Source of the DNA: an uncultured Lachnospiraceae bacterium
GTDB lineage: Bacteria; Bacillota; Clostridia; Lachnospirales; Lachnospiraceae
Reading direction: 5' to 3'
DNA length: 24,893 nt
Assembly: GCA_947382415.1 (NCBI GenBank)
Contig: CANCYO010000040.1
Location: forward strand, 1-24,893
The notes under the pieces are model-generated. The model made no database searches, was not told the origin of the DNA, and was given only the letters and a program-made list of their open reading frames with translations. This document shows positions 1-7,832 of the stretch, piece after piece. A program made the translations under genes and the position numbers. The first letter of the stretch is position 1. Each line of letters starts with the position of its first letter.

Positions 1-585
1 CAGAGACTTTACGACGGACAGTTCGGCGAGGAGGGTGTGGACGATATCGCCCGCTATATCAAGCTGGGTAAACTGGGAGAGGCTTTCGACAGCGAGGAAC
101 AGGTGGTGCTTTTGATCGATGAGATCGACAAAGCCGATTTGGAATTTCCCAATGATCTGTTGTGGGAGCTGGATCAGATGGAATTTTATATCAATGAGAC
201 CAAGCGCACAGTGAAGGCAAAACATCGTCCCATTGTGATCATCACTTCCAATGCGGAGAAGGAGCTGCCGGATGCGTTTCTGCGCCGTTGTATTTTCCAT
301 TATATTGATTTTCCTGACAGGGAGCTGATGGCAGAGATCGTTAAAGTGCATTTCCCAGATGTGGAGGAGCATCTGCTGGCTCAGGCCATGGAGGTATTCT
401 ACAATATCCGGGGTATGAGAGATATCCGCAAGAAGCCCAGCACCTCCGAGCTCATCGACTGGGTGAACGCGCTTCAGATCGGCGGCATCCCCACGGAGAC
501 CATCCGCTCGGCCCTTCCGTTTATCGGCGTGGTGGTGAAAAAGGATGAGGACATGGAGCTGGTAAAGCACTCCGGGAACCTGTAG
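1..585 (+). CDS. MoxR-family AAA+ ATPase, 5' end outside the window
   Basis: The frame is open from base 1, so the N-terminus with Walker A lies upstream; the GTG at 37 is an internal valine, not a start. The visible part has Walker B (LLIDEIDKA, about bases 112-138), sensor 1 (IITSN, about 238-252) and the arginine-finger segment (FLRRC), followed by a lid-like helical region. This order is that of MoxR AAA+ proteins, which act as chaperone-like ATPases that remodel or load cofactors into client proteins and usually work with a VWA-domain partner. The next gene, 21 bases downstream, encodes such a partner, so the two form an operon. The client cannot be told from the sequence. The family call is firm; the biological role is unknown. 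Confidence 0.88.
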   Translation, partial: QRLYDGQFGEEGVDDIARYIKLGKLGEAFDSEEQVVLLIDEIDKADLEFPNDLLWELDQMEFYINETKRTVKAKHRPIVIITSNAEKELPDAFLRRCIFHYIDFPDRELMAEIVKVHFPDVEEHLLAQAMEVFYNIRGMRDIRKKPSTSELIDWVNALQIGGIPTETIRSALPFIGVVVKKDEDMELVKHSGNL

Positions 586-606
586 ACAGACGGATAGGAG
601 AAGCGT

Positions 607-1809
607 ATGTTTATCAATTTTTTTGAGTCTCTCAGGGAGAAGGGCCTGCATGTCACGCTTGGGGAGTTCCTGACTCTGCAGGAGGCGCTGGACAAGGGGC
701 TCTGCGGCAGCTCTCTCACACAGTTTTATTATGTGGCCCGTATGATCCTTGTGAAGAGCGAGACAGATTTTGATAAATTTGATATGGCCTTTGAGGAATG
801 CTTCAAGGCGGCCCAGAGGGAGACTGAGGTGGGAGCCCAGATGCTCAGGTGGCTGGACAAGTCGGATATGATGGAACTCGCACACGAGGAGGCCAGAAAC
901 AATCTGAATCAGATGGAGGATATTCAGGTTGACAAAGAGGATGTGGAGGAGACCTTTAAGCAGAGGCTGAAGGATCAGAACGAGGAGCACAACGGAGGGA
1001 GCTTCTGGATCGGAACCATGGGCAAGACTTCCTTCGGAAATATGGGCGGAAATGTGGGAGGTGTGCGGGTAGGCGGCAAGACCGGCTATCAGTCTGCATT
1101 TGCCGTGGTGGGGGCCAGAAAGTACCGGGATTTCAGGGACGACAGGGTGCTGGACAACAGACAGTTCCAGATGGCGTTTCGCAAGCTCAGGCAGTTCTCT
1201 TCCAGATTGGATATCCCCGAGTCGGAGCTTGATATCGACGGCACGGTGGACAAGACCTGTAATAACGGCGGCTGTCTGCAGATCGTCATGAAGAAGCCGC
1301 GCAAAAACGCGGTGAAGCTTTTATTGCTCATGGATTCCGGAGGCACCATGATCCCCTTCAGCAATCTGCTGAACGATCTGTTTCAGGCTGTACACAAGTC
1401 CAATCATTATAAGGATGTGAAAACCTATTATTTTCATAATTGTATTTATTCCAAGCTCTATAAGACGCCGGAATGCGAGAACGGAGACTGGGTAGACACG
1501 GACTGGCTTTTCCGCAATGTGGACAGCGACTATAAAGTGATCATTGTGGGAGATGCGGCCATGGCGCCGGAGGAGCTGTACTCCACCACCGGAAATTACC
1601 GCGGACCGAATGGAGGACTCTCCGGCTATGACTGGCTGCAGCTTGTGAAGAGACATTACAAGAAAATCGTGTGGCTCAATCCCAAGATGGCTCCGGGACA
1701 TGCTCCCTGGAGGGAGGCGGAGACGGCTGTGAAAGAACTGTTTCCCATGTATAAGCTCACCGTGGACGGTCTGAACCAGGCCATGATCAAACTGATGGTG
1801 AACAAATAA
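607..1809 (+). CDS. VWA-domain (CoxE-like) partner of the MoxR ATPase
   Basis: A 400-residue protein starting with ATG at 607 after a GATAGGAG ribosome binding site. The N-terminal half is helical and acidic. A glycine-rich stretch (residues about 136-163) leads into the C-terminal VWA fold, whose first strand and metal-site motif read LLLLMDSGGTM (about 238-248). This is the DxGGT form of the MIDAS motif rather than the classic DxSxS. Proteins of this type pair with MoxR ATPases and are thought to bind the client or a metal ion. Gene order and the 21-base gap support a two-gene unit. The gene ends only 10 bases from the convergent hemerythrin gene, with no room for a private terminator. Confidence 0.82.
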   Translation: MFINFFESLREKGLHVTLGEFLTLQEALDKGLCGSSLTQFYYVARMILVKSETDFDKFDMAFEECFKAAQRETEVGAQMLRWLDKSDMMELAHEEARNNLNQMEDIQVDKEDVEETFKQRLKDQNEEHNGGSFWIGTMGKTSFGNMGGNVGGVRVGGKTGYQSAFAVVGARKYRDFRDDRVLDNRQFQMAFRKLRQFSSRLDIPESELDIDGTVDKTCNNGGCLQIVMKKPRKNAVKLLLLMDSGGTMIPFSNLLNDLFQAVHKSNHYKDVKTYYFHNCIYSKLYKTPECENGDWVDTDWLFRNVDSDYKVIIVGDAAMAPEELYSTTGNYRGPNGGLSGYDWLQLVKRHYKKIVWLNPKMAPGHAPWREAETAVKELFPMYKLTVDGLNQAMIKLMVNK

Positions 1810-1819
1810 GATCCGGTGC

Positions 1820-2641
1820 TCAGACCTTCGGTATCTTTTTATCGGTATACAGAATGTGATTGATGAGCCATCCGAGCAGGAATTCAAGTAGTTTCTGAAG
1901 GTATTCTTCAGGGTTTTCCTCGATTTCATTCAGATTCACATTTTCCAGTTTGTCAATAAAGGCTTCGTGCGCACGACGCTGAGCGTCCAGACCCTCATAC
2001 CGGATGCTTTCCATATATTCTTCTTCGTCCTGAAAATGTTCTTTGGTGTAAGCTTTCAGCTCCTGTAAGATAGCCATGATCTTGTCGTAGCTGGAGGAGG
2101 CGTCAAAGGATTTGACCAATTGATCGGCCCGCTCCACAATGCGGAATAATTCTCTGTGTTCCCGGTCGATCAATTCTATGCCAACGAGATAATCCTCCGT
2201 AAATTCGCAGGGATTTTCCCGAATCATCCATTCCTCCAGAGGCGGAAGCTTGCCGATGAGAATATCACTGCCCAGAATATGGCGGTACAGCCACCGGGCG
2301 AGAAAGGCCACAAGCTCGGCGAGAACGCGCTGCTGGTCTTCGGTTTCATCTATATTGGCAAAGTCAAAGGCGAGAATCTTTTCCCGGAAAAAAGCATGCT
2401 GAGAGCGCTGCAGGATCAGCTCGGGATCCCGTATTTTCTCCATATATGCCTCCTCATGTTTAAAATGCTGTTCCGCATAGTCGTCAAGCTCTCCGATGAT
2501 CTCCTTTAACTGACCGTATCTGTCACCCGGCGTGTCCTGTGTCGCCAGGTCATAGGCGCGGTTCAGCAGTGTGAAAAGATGCTGGTGTTCGGCATCGATT
2601 TCTTCGATTCCTGTTCTGCAATCCTCTGTAAATTGAAACAT
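1820..2641 (-). CDS. Bacteriohemerythrin with two tandem hemerythrin domains
   Basis: A 273-residue soluble protein made of two hemerythrin domains, residues about 1-130 and 146-273. Each repeats the same helix layout and opens with FTED..GIE.ID.EH. Predicted di-iron ligands in domain 1 are H19, H59, E63, H82, H121 and D126; in domain 2 they are H162, H202, E206, H225, H262 and D267. The histidine normally found four residues before H82/H225 is glutamine in both domains (Q78, Q221). Hemerythrins bind O2 or sense redox or oxygen state; in an anaerobe, O2 scavenging or sensing is the likely role (inference). The ATG follows AGGAGG at 8 bases. It lies 34 bases downstream of the other minus-strand gene and is probably co-transcribed with it. 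Confidence 0.9.
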   Translation of the reverse strand: MFQFTEDCRTGIEEIDAEHQHLFTLLNRAYDLATQDTPGDRYGQLKEIIGELDDYAEQHFKHEEAYMEKIRDPELILQRSQHAFFREKILAFDFANIDETEDQQRVLAELVAFLARWLYRHILGSDILIGKLPPLEEWMIRENPCEFTEDYLVGIELIDREHRELFRIVERADQLVKSFDASSSYDKIMAILQELKAYTKEHFQDEEEYMESIRYEGLDAQRRAHEAFIDKLENVNLNEIEENPEEYLQKLLEFLLGWLINHILYTDKKIPKV

Positions 2642-2675
2642 GGACAGTCCTCCTCATTTTATATGGTGTCGGTGT

Positions 2676-3206
2676 CTAAAGCTGCAGATTGCCCTCCATA
2701 CCCTCATACATAACAGTCTTTTTGTCTCCGTTTTTCAAGAGGATGGTGACAGGGCCATAGCCGCCGTGCTTTTCCCTGTCAGTATAGCACACTTCGTCTA
2801 TGGGAAACAATTCCTCTTCCGTAAAATCTTTCAGAGATTCTTTGGTGATCACCTGTGAGATCAATAGAAAAGGTTCGTATCCATATTGTTTATGCCGGAC
2901 GGTTCTGCCATATACAATAACAGACTTTTCGGAGTCGGGATTTGTGCCTGTGCTGTGGAGCAGTTCGATGCTGTCCCAGCCGTCATAAATGGTCATGGCA
3001 AGCTGCTTTTCGCGGCCGGTGTGGTCATATCCCTTCAGAATGACCGCCTTTGCGGTTTTGTTCTCCCTTCGGATAATCTCTGTCTGATTGTCGGGAAAGC
3101 CGTAAGCGCCCAACGTAAGGGTTGCGGGGCTGCTGAAAAGACGCAGTTTGTCGGCGCGCAAAATTCCGTATTCCACCGGAAAATCAGCGAGATTGAGGGC
3201 CTGCAT
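2676..3206 (-). CDS. Conserved-looking protein of unknown function (176 aa)
   Basis: I do not recognise a named family. The protein is soluble, with no signal peptide or membrane segment, and looks beta-rich. It has alternating hydrophobic strands and turns such as GYDHTGREKQ, GTNPDSEKS and GGYGPV. The ATG at 3206 follows AGGAGA at 8 bases, which supports a real start rather than a broken fragment, although the sequence could also be one domain of a longer carbohydrate-active protein elsewhere. It is followed at 34 bases by the hemerythrin gene on the same strand, and an extended -10 promoter (TGATATAAT at 3290-3298, minus strand) lies about 85 bases upstream. Overlapping plus-strand open frames look like shadows. 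Confidence 0.6.
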   Translation of the reverse strand: MQALNLADFPVEYGILRADKLRLFSSPATLTLGAYGFPDNQTEIIRRENKTAKAVILKGYDHTGREKQLAMTIYDGWDSIELLHSTGTNPDSEKSVIVYGRTVRHKQYGYEPFLLISQVITKESLKDFTEEELFPIDEVCYTDREKHGGYGPVTILLKNGDKKTVMYEGMEGNLQL

Positions 3207-3232
3207 CCAATGTGTCTCCTGAAATTCTATAC

Positions 3233-3261
3233 TTGACAGGACGTGTGGAGAGTATTACAAT
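3233..3261 (+). promoter_or_regulatory. Sigma-A promoter for the Rpn-like gene
   Basis: TTGACA at 3233-3238, a 17-base spacer and TACAAT at 3256-3261. Expected start is about 3268, which leaves a leader of about 145 bases before the ATG at 3413. It faces the minus-strand extended -10 at 3290-3298, so the two predicted start sites are only about 15 bases apart and point towards each other. Confidence 0.75.
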
Positions 3262-3289
3262 AATCACATCTTAGTTCCTATTTTACTTC

Positions 3290-3298
3290 ATTATATCA
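3290..3298 (-). promoter_or_regulatory. Extended -10 promoter candidate for the minus-strand pair
   Basis: The minus strand reads TGATATAAT, a full TGnTATAAT extended -10. No good -35 box is found 16-18 bases further up, as is common for extended -10 promoters. Expected start is near 3283, giving a leader of about 77 bases before the ATG at 3206. Confidence 0.45.
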
Positions 3299-3412
3299 TG
3301 ATTTCAGGTTTCTTGGTTCTATGGCGGTTCTGCCACGGCATTTTGCCTTTATTCACATTAAACAAATCGGACGGTGGCGGAGGGCGTCAGACTCCTCTGC
3401 GGAAGGAGGAGT

Positions 3413-4441
3413 ATGGGAAAATACGATGATGCGCTGTATCGGTATCTGTCGGACAATGACAGATTTGCGGATTTTTTTAACGCGGTACTGTTTGGAGGCA
3501 GGCAGATACTGAGGGGCGAATTGCTGCAGTCGGATTCGGAGCGCTATGTGACGGCGAATCCCAAAAGTGAAACGGGAACAGTCCGGCAAAATAAAAATGG
3601 TTTTAGAGATATTAAAAAACGGGCGAACACCGGAGGCAGTTTTGTGATCACAGCTATTGAGAACCAGCATGATATTGATTATGCCATGCCCTGGCGCATC
3701 ATGCAGTATGATCAGATGGAGTACGGGCAGCAGATTCAGGAGATCCAGTGCTGCAGGAGAAGGGCGGCGGACAGGAGACGGTCTGTAAATGGCTGGCAGA
3801 ATCGTTTGGAGCGCGGAGATAAGCTGCATCCGGTTTATACGATCTGCTTTTATCATGGCGTGGACAGATGGGACGGTCCGCGGAGCCTGAAGGATATGAT
3901 GGATTTTGATCAGGACAGCCGCGTATGGCAGAGCTGTTTTCATGATTATGGAATGACTCTGTTTTGCGCGGGGGAGGCAAATGATCTGACGGGCTTCCAA
4001 ACGGAGCTCAGGCAGCTCTTGGAGGTCTTGCCCCTGAGAAAGGATAAGAGAGCGTTGAAAGCGCTGTGGAGCCGGGAAGAATATTCCCGCCTTGATCGGG
4101 AGACGGCGGAAACCATGGCGATCTTGACAGACAGTACGGAAATATTGGAGACATTGGAAGATTACCAGGGAGAAGGAGGATACAATATGTGCCAGGCAGT
4201 GGAGGAAATGAGAAGAGACTGGAAAGCAGAAGGAAAAGCTGAGGGAAAAGCAGAAGGAAAAGCCGAGGGGAAGGCGGAATCTCTCTTACAGCTTTTGCGC
4301 AGCCGGGGAGAGGTTTCGCAGGAGCTGGCTGATCGGATCATGGGGGAGCAAAACATTGACATGTTGAATTTGTGGTTTCAGAAAGCAATTCAGGCAGAGA
4401 CCGTACAGATGTTTGAGGAAGAAATTTTAAAAGACGGTTGA
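3413..4441 (+). CDS. Rpn-family nuclease-like protein (PD-(D/E)XK)
   Basis: I chose ATG 3413 because it follows AAGGAGG closely; an upstream in-frame ATG at 3374 has no ribosome binding site. The 342-residue product shows hallmarks of the Rpn (recombination-promoting nuclease / putative transposase) family: FFNAVLFGGRQ near the N-terminus, then the nuclease core with RDIKKR and the E-x-Q motif IENQ followed by YAMPWR, and a charged C-terminal region. Near residues 272-290 there are repeated A-E-G-K units encoded by 12-base DNA repeats. Known members are DNA endonucleases that raise recombination, are often strain-variable and are rich in simple repeats. Its stop codon overlaps the -35 box of the tyrS promoter. 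Function in this organism is not known. Confidence 0.78.
   Translation: MGKYDDALYRYLSDNDRFADFFNAVLFGGRQILRGELLQSDSERYVTANPKSETGTVRQNKNGFRDIKKRANTGGSFVITAIENQHDIDYAMPWRIMQYDQMEYGQQIQEIQCCRRRAADRRRSVNGWQNRLERGDKLHPVYTICFYHGVDRWDGPRSLKDMMDFDQDSRVWQSCFHDYGMTLFCAGEANDLTGFQTELRQLLEVLPLRKDKRALKALWSREEYSRLDRETAETMAILTDSTEILETLEDYQGEGGYNMCQAVEEMRRDWKAEGKAEGKAEGKAEGKAESLLQLLRSRGEVSQELADRIMGEQNIDMLNLWFQKAIQAETVQMFEEEILKDG
4226..4279 (+). repeat. 12-base tandem repeat coding for AEGK units
   Basis: Four consecutive 12-base units (4226-4237, 4238-4249, 4250-4261, 4262-4273), each a variant of GCAGAAGGAAAA, plus a partial fifth unit. They encode (AEGK)n inside the Rpn-like gene. A whole unit can be gained or lost without a frameshift, so length variation between strains is expected. 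Confidence 0.9.
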
Positions 4442-4466
4442 CAGTCGGGATAACAATTTGTATAAT
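4438..4466 (+). promoter_or_regulatory. Sigma-A promoter for T-box/tyrS
   Basis: A perfect consensus promoter: TTGACA at 4438-4443, a 17-base spacer and TATAAT at 4461-4466. Expected start is about 4473, just before the T-box leader. The TGA stop of the upstream Rpn-like gene (4439-4441) lies inside the -35 box. Confidence 0.92.
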
Positions 4467-4480
4467 AAGGGACATAATAT

Positions 4481-4807
4481 CAGAGAAGGCGATGATGAGA
4501 AGAAGTACCTTTGTCTACAGGCTGACAGAGAGCTGCCGGGTGGTGAGAGGCGCAAGAAGGACAATGGGAAATACATCTCGGAGCTGCAGGGCTGAAACAG
4601 GAGGCCGTGTCCGGACATTTGGACGTGGAGGAAGAGAGTAGGCTTTGCCGGAAGGCACCGATATCTGCCGGAGTATTGATGGATACTCATGATGTGGATA
4701 GATATTCATAGTATTATGATACTCACAAAGCCGCAGGATGCGAGTCCTGCGGGAATTAAGGTGGTAACACGAGCGCAGGCCCGTCCTTTGCAGGAGGGGC
4801 TTTTTTT
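4481..4807 (+). promoter_or_regulatory. Tyrosine T-box riboswitch leader
   Basis: A typical T-box leader. It opens with AGAGAAGGCGATGATGAG at the base of stem I. AGAGAG and GGTGAGAG supply the apical motifs. The specifier segment GGGAAATACATC holds the tyrosine codon TAC at 4572-4574. Stem III is an 8-bp hairpin (4731-4752). The T-box core with GGTGGTAACACGAG is at about 4758-4773, and a terminator hairpin with seven T follows at 4779-4807. Uncharged tRNA-Tyr should pair with the specifier and the T-box bulge, favouring the antiterminator and letting tyrS be transcribed. Specifier and downstream gene agree. Confidence 0.95.
4779..4807 (+). terminator. T-box conditional terminator
   Basis: GCCC and TCCT pair with AGGA and GGGC around a short loop, with one G:G mismatch, followed by T7 (4801-4807). 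It is the competing structure to the T-box antiterminator. Confidence 0.92.
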
Positions 4808-4855
4808 GTGTACATCCGGCCGCTGACATTAAAATCTAAAAAGGAGAGAAGAGTT

Positions 4856-6079
4856 ATGACAGTATTTGACGAGTTGAAGGCAAGAGGACTTCTGGCGCAG
4901 CTCACAGACGAGGAGGAGATCAAAGAGCTGGTCAACAACGGCAAAGCGGTGTTTTACATTGGCTTTGACCCCACGGCGGACAGTCTGCATGTGGGACATT
5001 TCATGGCGCTGTGTCTGATGAAGAGACTGCAGATGGCAGGCAACAGGCCCATTGCGCTGATCGGAGGCGGCACTGCCATGATCGGCGACCCTTCCGGACG
5101 GACGGATCTGCGCAGCATGATGACCACGGAGATGATCGATCACAACTGTGAGTGCTTTAAGAAGCAGATGAGCAAATTTATTGAGTTCGGCGAGGGTAAG
5201 GCCATGATGGTAAATAATGCCGATTGGCTGAGAGATTTGAATTACATTGAATTTATTCGGGATATCGGCGCTCACTTTTCGGTGAACCGCATGCTTACCG
5301 CTGAATGCTACAAACAGCGCATGGAGAAGGGGCTGAGTTTTCTGGAGTTCAACTACATGATCATGCAGAGCTATGATTTCCTGTGTTTATATCAGAAATA
5401 CGGCTGTAACATGCAGTTTGGCGGAGACGATCAGTGGAGCAATATGCTGGGGGGAACAGAGCTGATCCGCAGAAAGCTCGGCAAGGACGCTTATGCCATG
5501 ACCATCACACTGCTTCTCAATTCCGAGGGCAAAAAGATGGGAAAGACTCAGAAGGGAGCTGTGTGGCTTGATCCGGAGAAGACCTCGCCCTACGAGTTTT
5601 ATCAGTACTGGAGAAATGTGGGAGATGCAGATGTGCTGAAATGCCTGCGCATGCTGACCTTCCTGCCGCTGGAGCAGATAGACGAGATGGATGCATGGGA
5701 GGGCAGCCAGCTCAATCAGGCGAAAGAGATTCTGGCTTATGAGCTCACCAAGATGATACACGGGGAGGAGGAAGCCGTAAAAGCACAGGAGAGCGCAAGG
5801 GCCTTGTTTGCAGGCGGAAATGCTGCCGAAATGCCCACCTGTGAGCTGGCAGAGTCCGACTTTGTGGACGGCAGGATAGACATTCTGGGTGTGCTTGCGG
5901 CCTCCGGGCTGACGGCCTCCCGTTCTGAGGCCAGACGTGCCGTGGAACAGGGCGGCGTTACGGTGGACGGAGAGAAGGTCTCGGATATCAAAACGACTTA
6001 CGCGCCGGAACAGTTTGCAGGCGATGGAATCGTGGTGAAGCGCGGCAAGAAAAACTTTAAGAGAATTGTGTTGAAATAG
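4856..6079 (+). CDS. tyrS: Tyrosyl-tRNA synthetase
   Basis: A 407-residue class Ic synthetase that charges tRNA-Tyr with tyrosine in the cytosol. The start at 4856 has AAGGAG nine bases upstream. The frame continues upstream to 4808, but that stretch overlaps the leader. The catalytic domain has the HIGH-type motif HVGH (residues 45-48) after GFDPTADSL, the tyrosine and tRNA region with MQFGGDDQW, and the KMSKS-type loop KMGKT (227-231). The C-terminal 70 residues form an S4-like RNA-binding domain (ASGLTASRSEARRAV...). Length is normal. It is controlled by the tyrosine T-box immediately upstream and has its own consensus promoter. Confidence 0.98.
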   Translation: MTVFDELKARGLLAQLTDEEEIKELVNNGKAVFYIGFDPTADSLHVGHFMALCLMKRLQMAGNRPIALIGGGTAMIGDPSGRTDLRSMMTTEMIDHNCECFKKQMSKFIEFGEGKAMMVNNADWLRDLNYIEFIRDIGAHFSVNRMLTAECYKQRMEKGLSFLEFNYMIMQSYDFLCLYQKYGCNMQFGGDDQWSNMLGGTELIRRKLGKDAYAMTITLLLNSEGKKMGKTQKGAVWLDPEKTSPYEFYQYWRNVGDADVLKCLRMLTFLPLEQIDEMDAWEGSQLNQAKEILAYELTKMIHGEEEAVKAQESARALFAGGNAAEMPTCELAESDFVDGRIDILGVLAASGLTASRSEARRAVEQGGVTVDGEKVSDIKTTYAPEQFAGDGIVVKRGKKNFKRIVLK

Positions 6080-6092
6080 CATTCTTTCAGGG

Positions 6093-6134
6093 CCTCCTGC
6101 GTATACTGTAACAGTATCGGCAGGAGGTTTTGTT
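6093..6134 (+). promoter_or_regulatory. Hairpin that ends tyrS and holds the spoIVA ribosome binding site
   Basis: CCTCCTGC (6093-6100) pairs with GCAGGAGG (6120-6127), and inside it ATACTG (6103-6108) pairs with CAGTAT (6112-6117) around a TAA loop. The T-rich tail TTTTGTT runs straight into the ATG at 6135. It can act as terminator of tyrS, and its 3' arm contains AGGAGG, the only ribosome binding site of spoIVA. TATACTGT at 6102-6109 matches the sigma-E -10 consensus CATACANT at 6 of 8 positions, and GCATTCT at 6079-6085 is a weak -35 candidate. A start from there would remove the 5' arm from the transcript. The promoter part is uncertain. Confidence 0.65.
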
Positions 6135-7619
6135 ATGGATTATGCATCGAATCATACATACGATCTGTATTCCGACATACAGAGGCGGACCGGGGGCGAA
6201 ATCTATATCGGCGTGCTGGGTCCCGTGCGTACCGGGAAGTCCACCTTCATCAAGCGTTTTATGGATGAGATGGTGCTGCCCAATATGGAGGATGAGCATG
6301 CGCTGGCCAGAGCCATGGATGAACTGCCCCAGAGCGCGGGCGGAAAGACCATCACCACCACGGAGCCTAAATTTATTCCCAATGAAGCTGCCAGGATTAA
6401 GCTCAATGGCGATGTAGAGCTTCGGGTGCGTCTCATCGATTGCGTGGGATATATGGTGGATGGTGCGGCGGGACATCTGGAGGAGGATCAGGAGCGTATG
6501 GTGAAAACGCCCTGGTTTGAGGAGGAAATACCCTTCACTCAGGCTGCGGAAATCGGGACTGACAAGGTGATGAACGATCATTCCACCATCGGTCTTGTGG
6601 TGACCACAGACGGGAGTTTTTCAGAGATTCCCAGAAGCAGCTATATAGAGGCGGAGGAGAGAACCATCAATGCCCTGCAGCGTATACATAAACCGTTTCT
6701 GGTACTGTTAAACAGTCAGAAGCCGTATTCTGAAGATACGAAGCGTCTGGCAGAAGAACTGGAGGGCAAATACAATGTATCGGTGCTGCCCGTCAACTGT
6801 GAACAACTGAAAAAGGACGATATTCATGAGATTCTTGAGCATGTGCTGTATGAGTTTCCCATCTCGGCCATGGAATTCTATATGCCTAAATGGGTGGAAA
6901 TGCTGCCCGGGGACAATCGGATGAAGCAAGAGATCGTGGAGTGCGTGAAAGCGCTTATGAAGGATTATGAGCGCATCCGGGATGTGCTGGAGCGTCCGGT
7001 GCAGATGGAGAGCGATTATGTAAAGCGCTGTAAGATGGACGGAATACGGCTGGACAATGGAATTATACGTGTGCAGATGGATGTGGATGAGGCATACTAT
7101 TACGAGATGCTCTCGGAGATGATCGGCGAGAAGATTCAGGATGAGTACCAGTTGATCGAGAAACTGCGGGAGTTTTCTGCCATGCAGAAGGAATATTCAA
7201 AAGTGCTGAACGCCGTGAATATGGTGCGCGGCAAGGGATACGGGGTAGTGACACCCGAGAAAGATGAGATTCGTCTGGAGAAGCCGGAGCTGATCCGTCA
7301 TGGAAACAAATTTGGTGTGAAGATTAAGGCCATCAGCCCCTCGATTCATATGATCCGTGCCAATATCGAGACGGAGATTGCACCTATTGTGGGCAGCGAA
7401 CAGCAGGCGGAGGATCTGGTGCGCTACATCAATCAGGCGGATATGGAGGCGGGAATCTGGGATACCAATATCTTTGGCAAGACAGTGGAACAGCTTGTGA
7501 ACGATGGCATCACCACCAAGGTGTCCTCCATCGGGGATGACAGCCAGATGAAACTTCAGGATACCATGCAGAAGATTGTGAATGATTCCAATGGCGGTAT
7601 GGTGTGCATTATCATTTAG
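6135..7619 (+). CDS. spoIVA: Stage IV sporulation protein A, spore coat morphogenetic ATPase
   Basis: A 494-residue protein matching SpoIVA over its full length. SpoIVA is made in the mother cell, binds and hydrolyses ATP, and polymerises on the forespore surface as the basement layer of the coat. Visible features are Walker A GPVRTGKST (residues 29-37, K35), the conserved LIDCVGYMVDGAAGH segment, a long helical middle domain, and the C-terminal GGMVCIII tail that resembles the end needed for localisation in Bacillus. The ATG follows AGGAGG at 7 bases, and that site is buried in the hairpin shared with the tyrS terminator. The gene stands alone and is closed by a terminator at 7654-7697. Sigma-E control is expected from the family. 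Confidence 0.98.
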   Translation: MDYASNHTYDLYSDIQRRTGGEIYIGVLGPVRTGKSTFIKRFMDEMVLPNMEDEHALARAMDELPQSAGGKTITTTEPKFIPNEAARIKLNGDVELRVRLIDCVGYMVDGAAGHLEEDQERMVKTPWFEEEIPFTQAAEIGTDKVMNDHSTIGLVVTTDGSFSEIPRSSYIEAEERTINALQRIHKPFLVLLNSQKPYSEDTKRLAEELEGKYNVSVLPVNCEQLKKDDIHEILEHVLYEFPISAMEFYMPKWVEMLPGDNRMKQEIVECVKALMKDYERIRDVLERPVQMESDYVKRCKMDGIRLDNGIIRVQMDVDEAYYYEMLSEMIGEKIQDEYQLIEKLREFSAMQKEYSKVLNAVNMVRGKGYGVVTPEKDEIRLEKPELIRHGNKFGVKIKAISPSIHMIRANIETEIAPIVGSEQQAEDLVRYINQADMEAGIWDTNIFGKTVEQLVNDGITTKVSSIGDDSQMKLQDTMQKIVNDSNGGMVCIII

Positions 7620-7653
7620 TGTATTATCATCTGATCGGTTATATGCAGTAAAT

Positions 7654-7697
7654 GCCTGTGGGCGGACGGAGTGCTTTGTCTTGCCCATGGGCTTTTT
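7654..7697 (+). terminator. Terminator of spoIVA
   Basis: GCCTGTGGGC (7654-7663) pairs over 10 bp, with two wobbles, with GCCCATGGGC (7683-7692). A few further pairs (GGAC with GTCT) extend inward, and T5 follows. Confidence 0.8.
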
Positions 7698-7741
7698 GTA
7701 TAGAGATTGTAAAGAAGGTTGTATAGAATGGCTTGATTTGC

Positions 7742-7770
7742 TTGCTGTGCGGGCGTTATTTGTATATAAT
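7742..7770 (+). promoter_or_regulatory. Promoter candidate for the alpha/beta hydrolase gene
   Basis: A perfect TATAAT at 7765-7770 with a weak TTGCTG 17 bases upstream (7742-7747). Expected start near 7777 gives a leader of about 56 bases. The 213 bases between spoIVA and the hydrolase gene contain this and the spoIVA terminator and nothing else I can identify. Confidence 0.6.
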
Positions 7771-7832
7771 AGAGCGCAGATACAGAGGTTCATTTCATTC
7801 TGGAAAACGTATAAGCTAAAGAGGTAACAGGA

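Noticed and set aside
37..585. GTG at 37 as the start of the first gene
   Set aside because: The frame is open to base 1 and Walker A is missing, so the gene begins upstream of the window.
4448..4459. GGATAACAATTT, identical to half of the E. coli lac operator, between the -35 and -10 of tyrS
   Set aside because: Only one half-site, no symmetric partner and no lac-type gene nearby; a chance match in an AT-rich spacer.
5387..6082. 231-residue minus-strand open frame opposite tyrS
   Set aside because: Complement shadow of tyrS with no family features.
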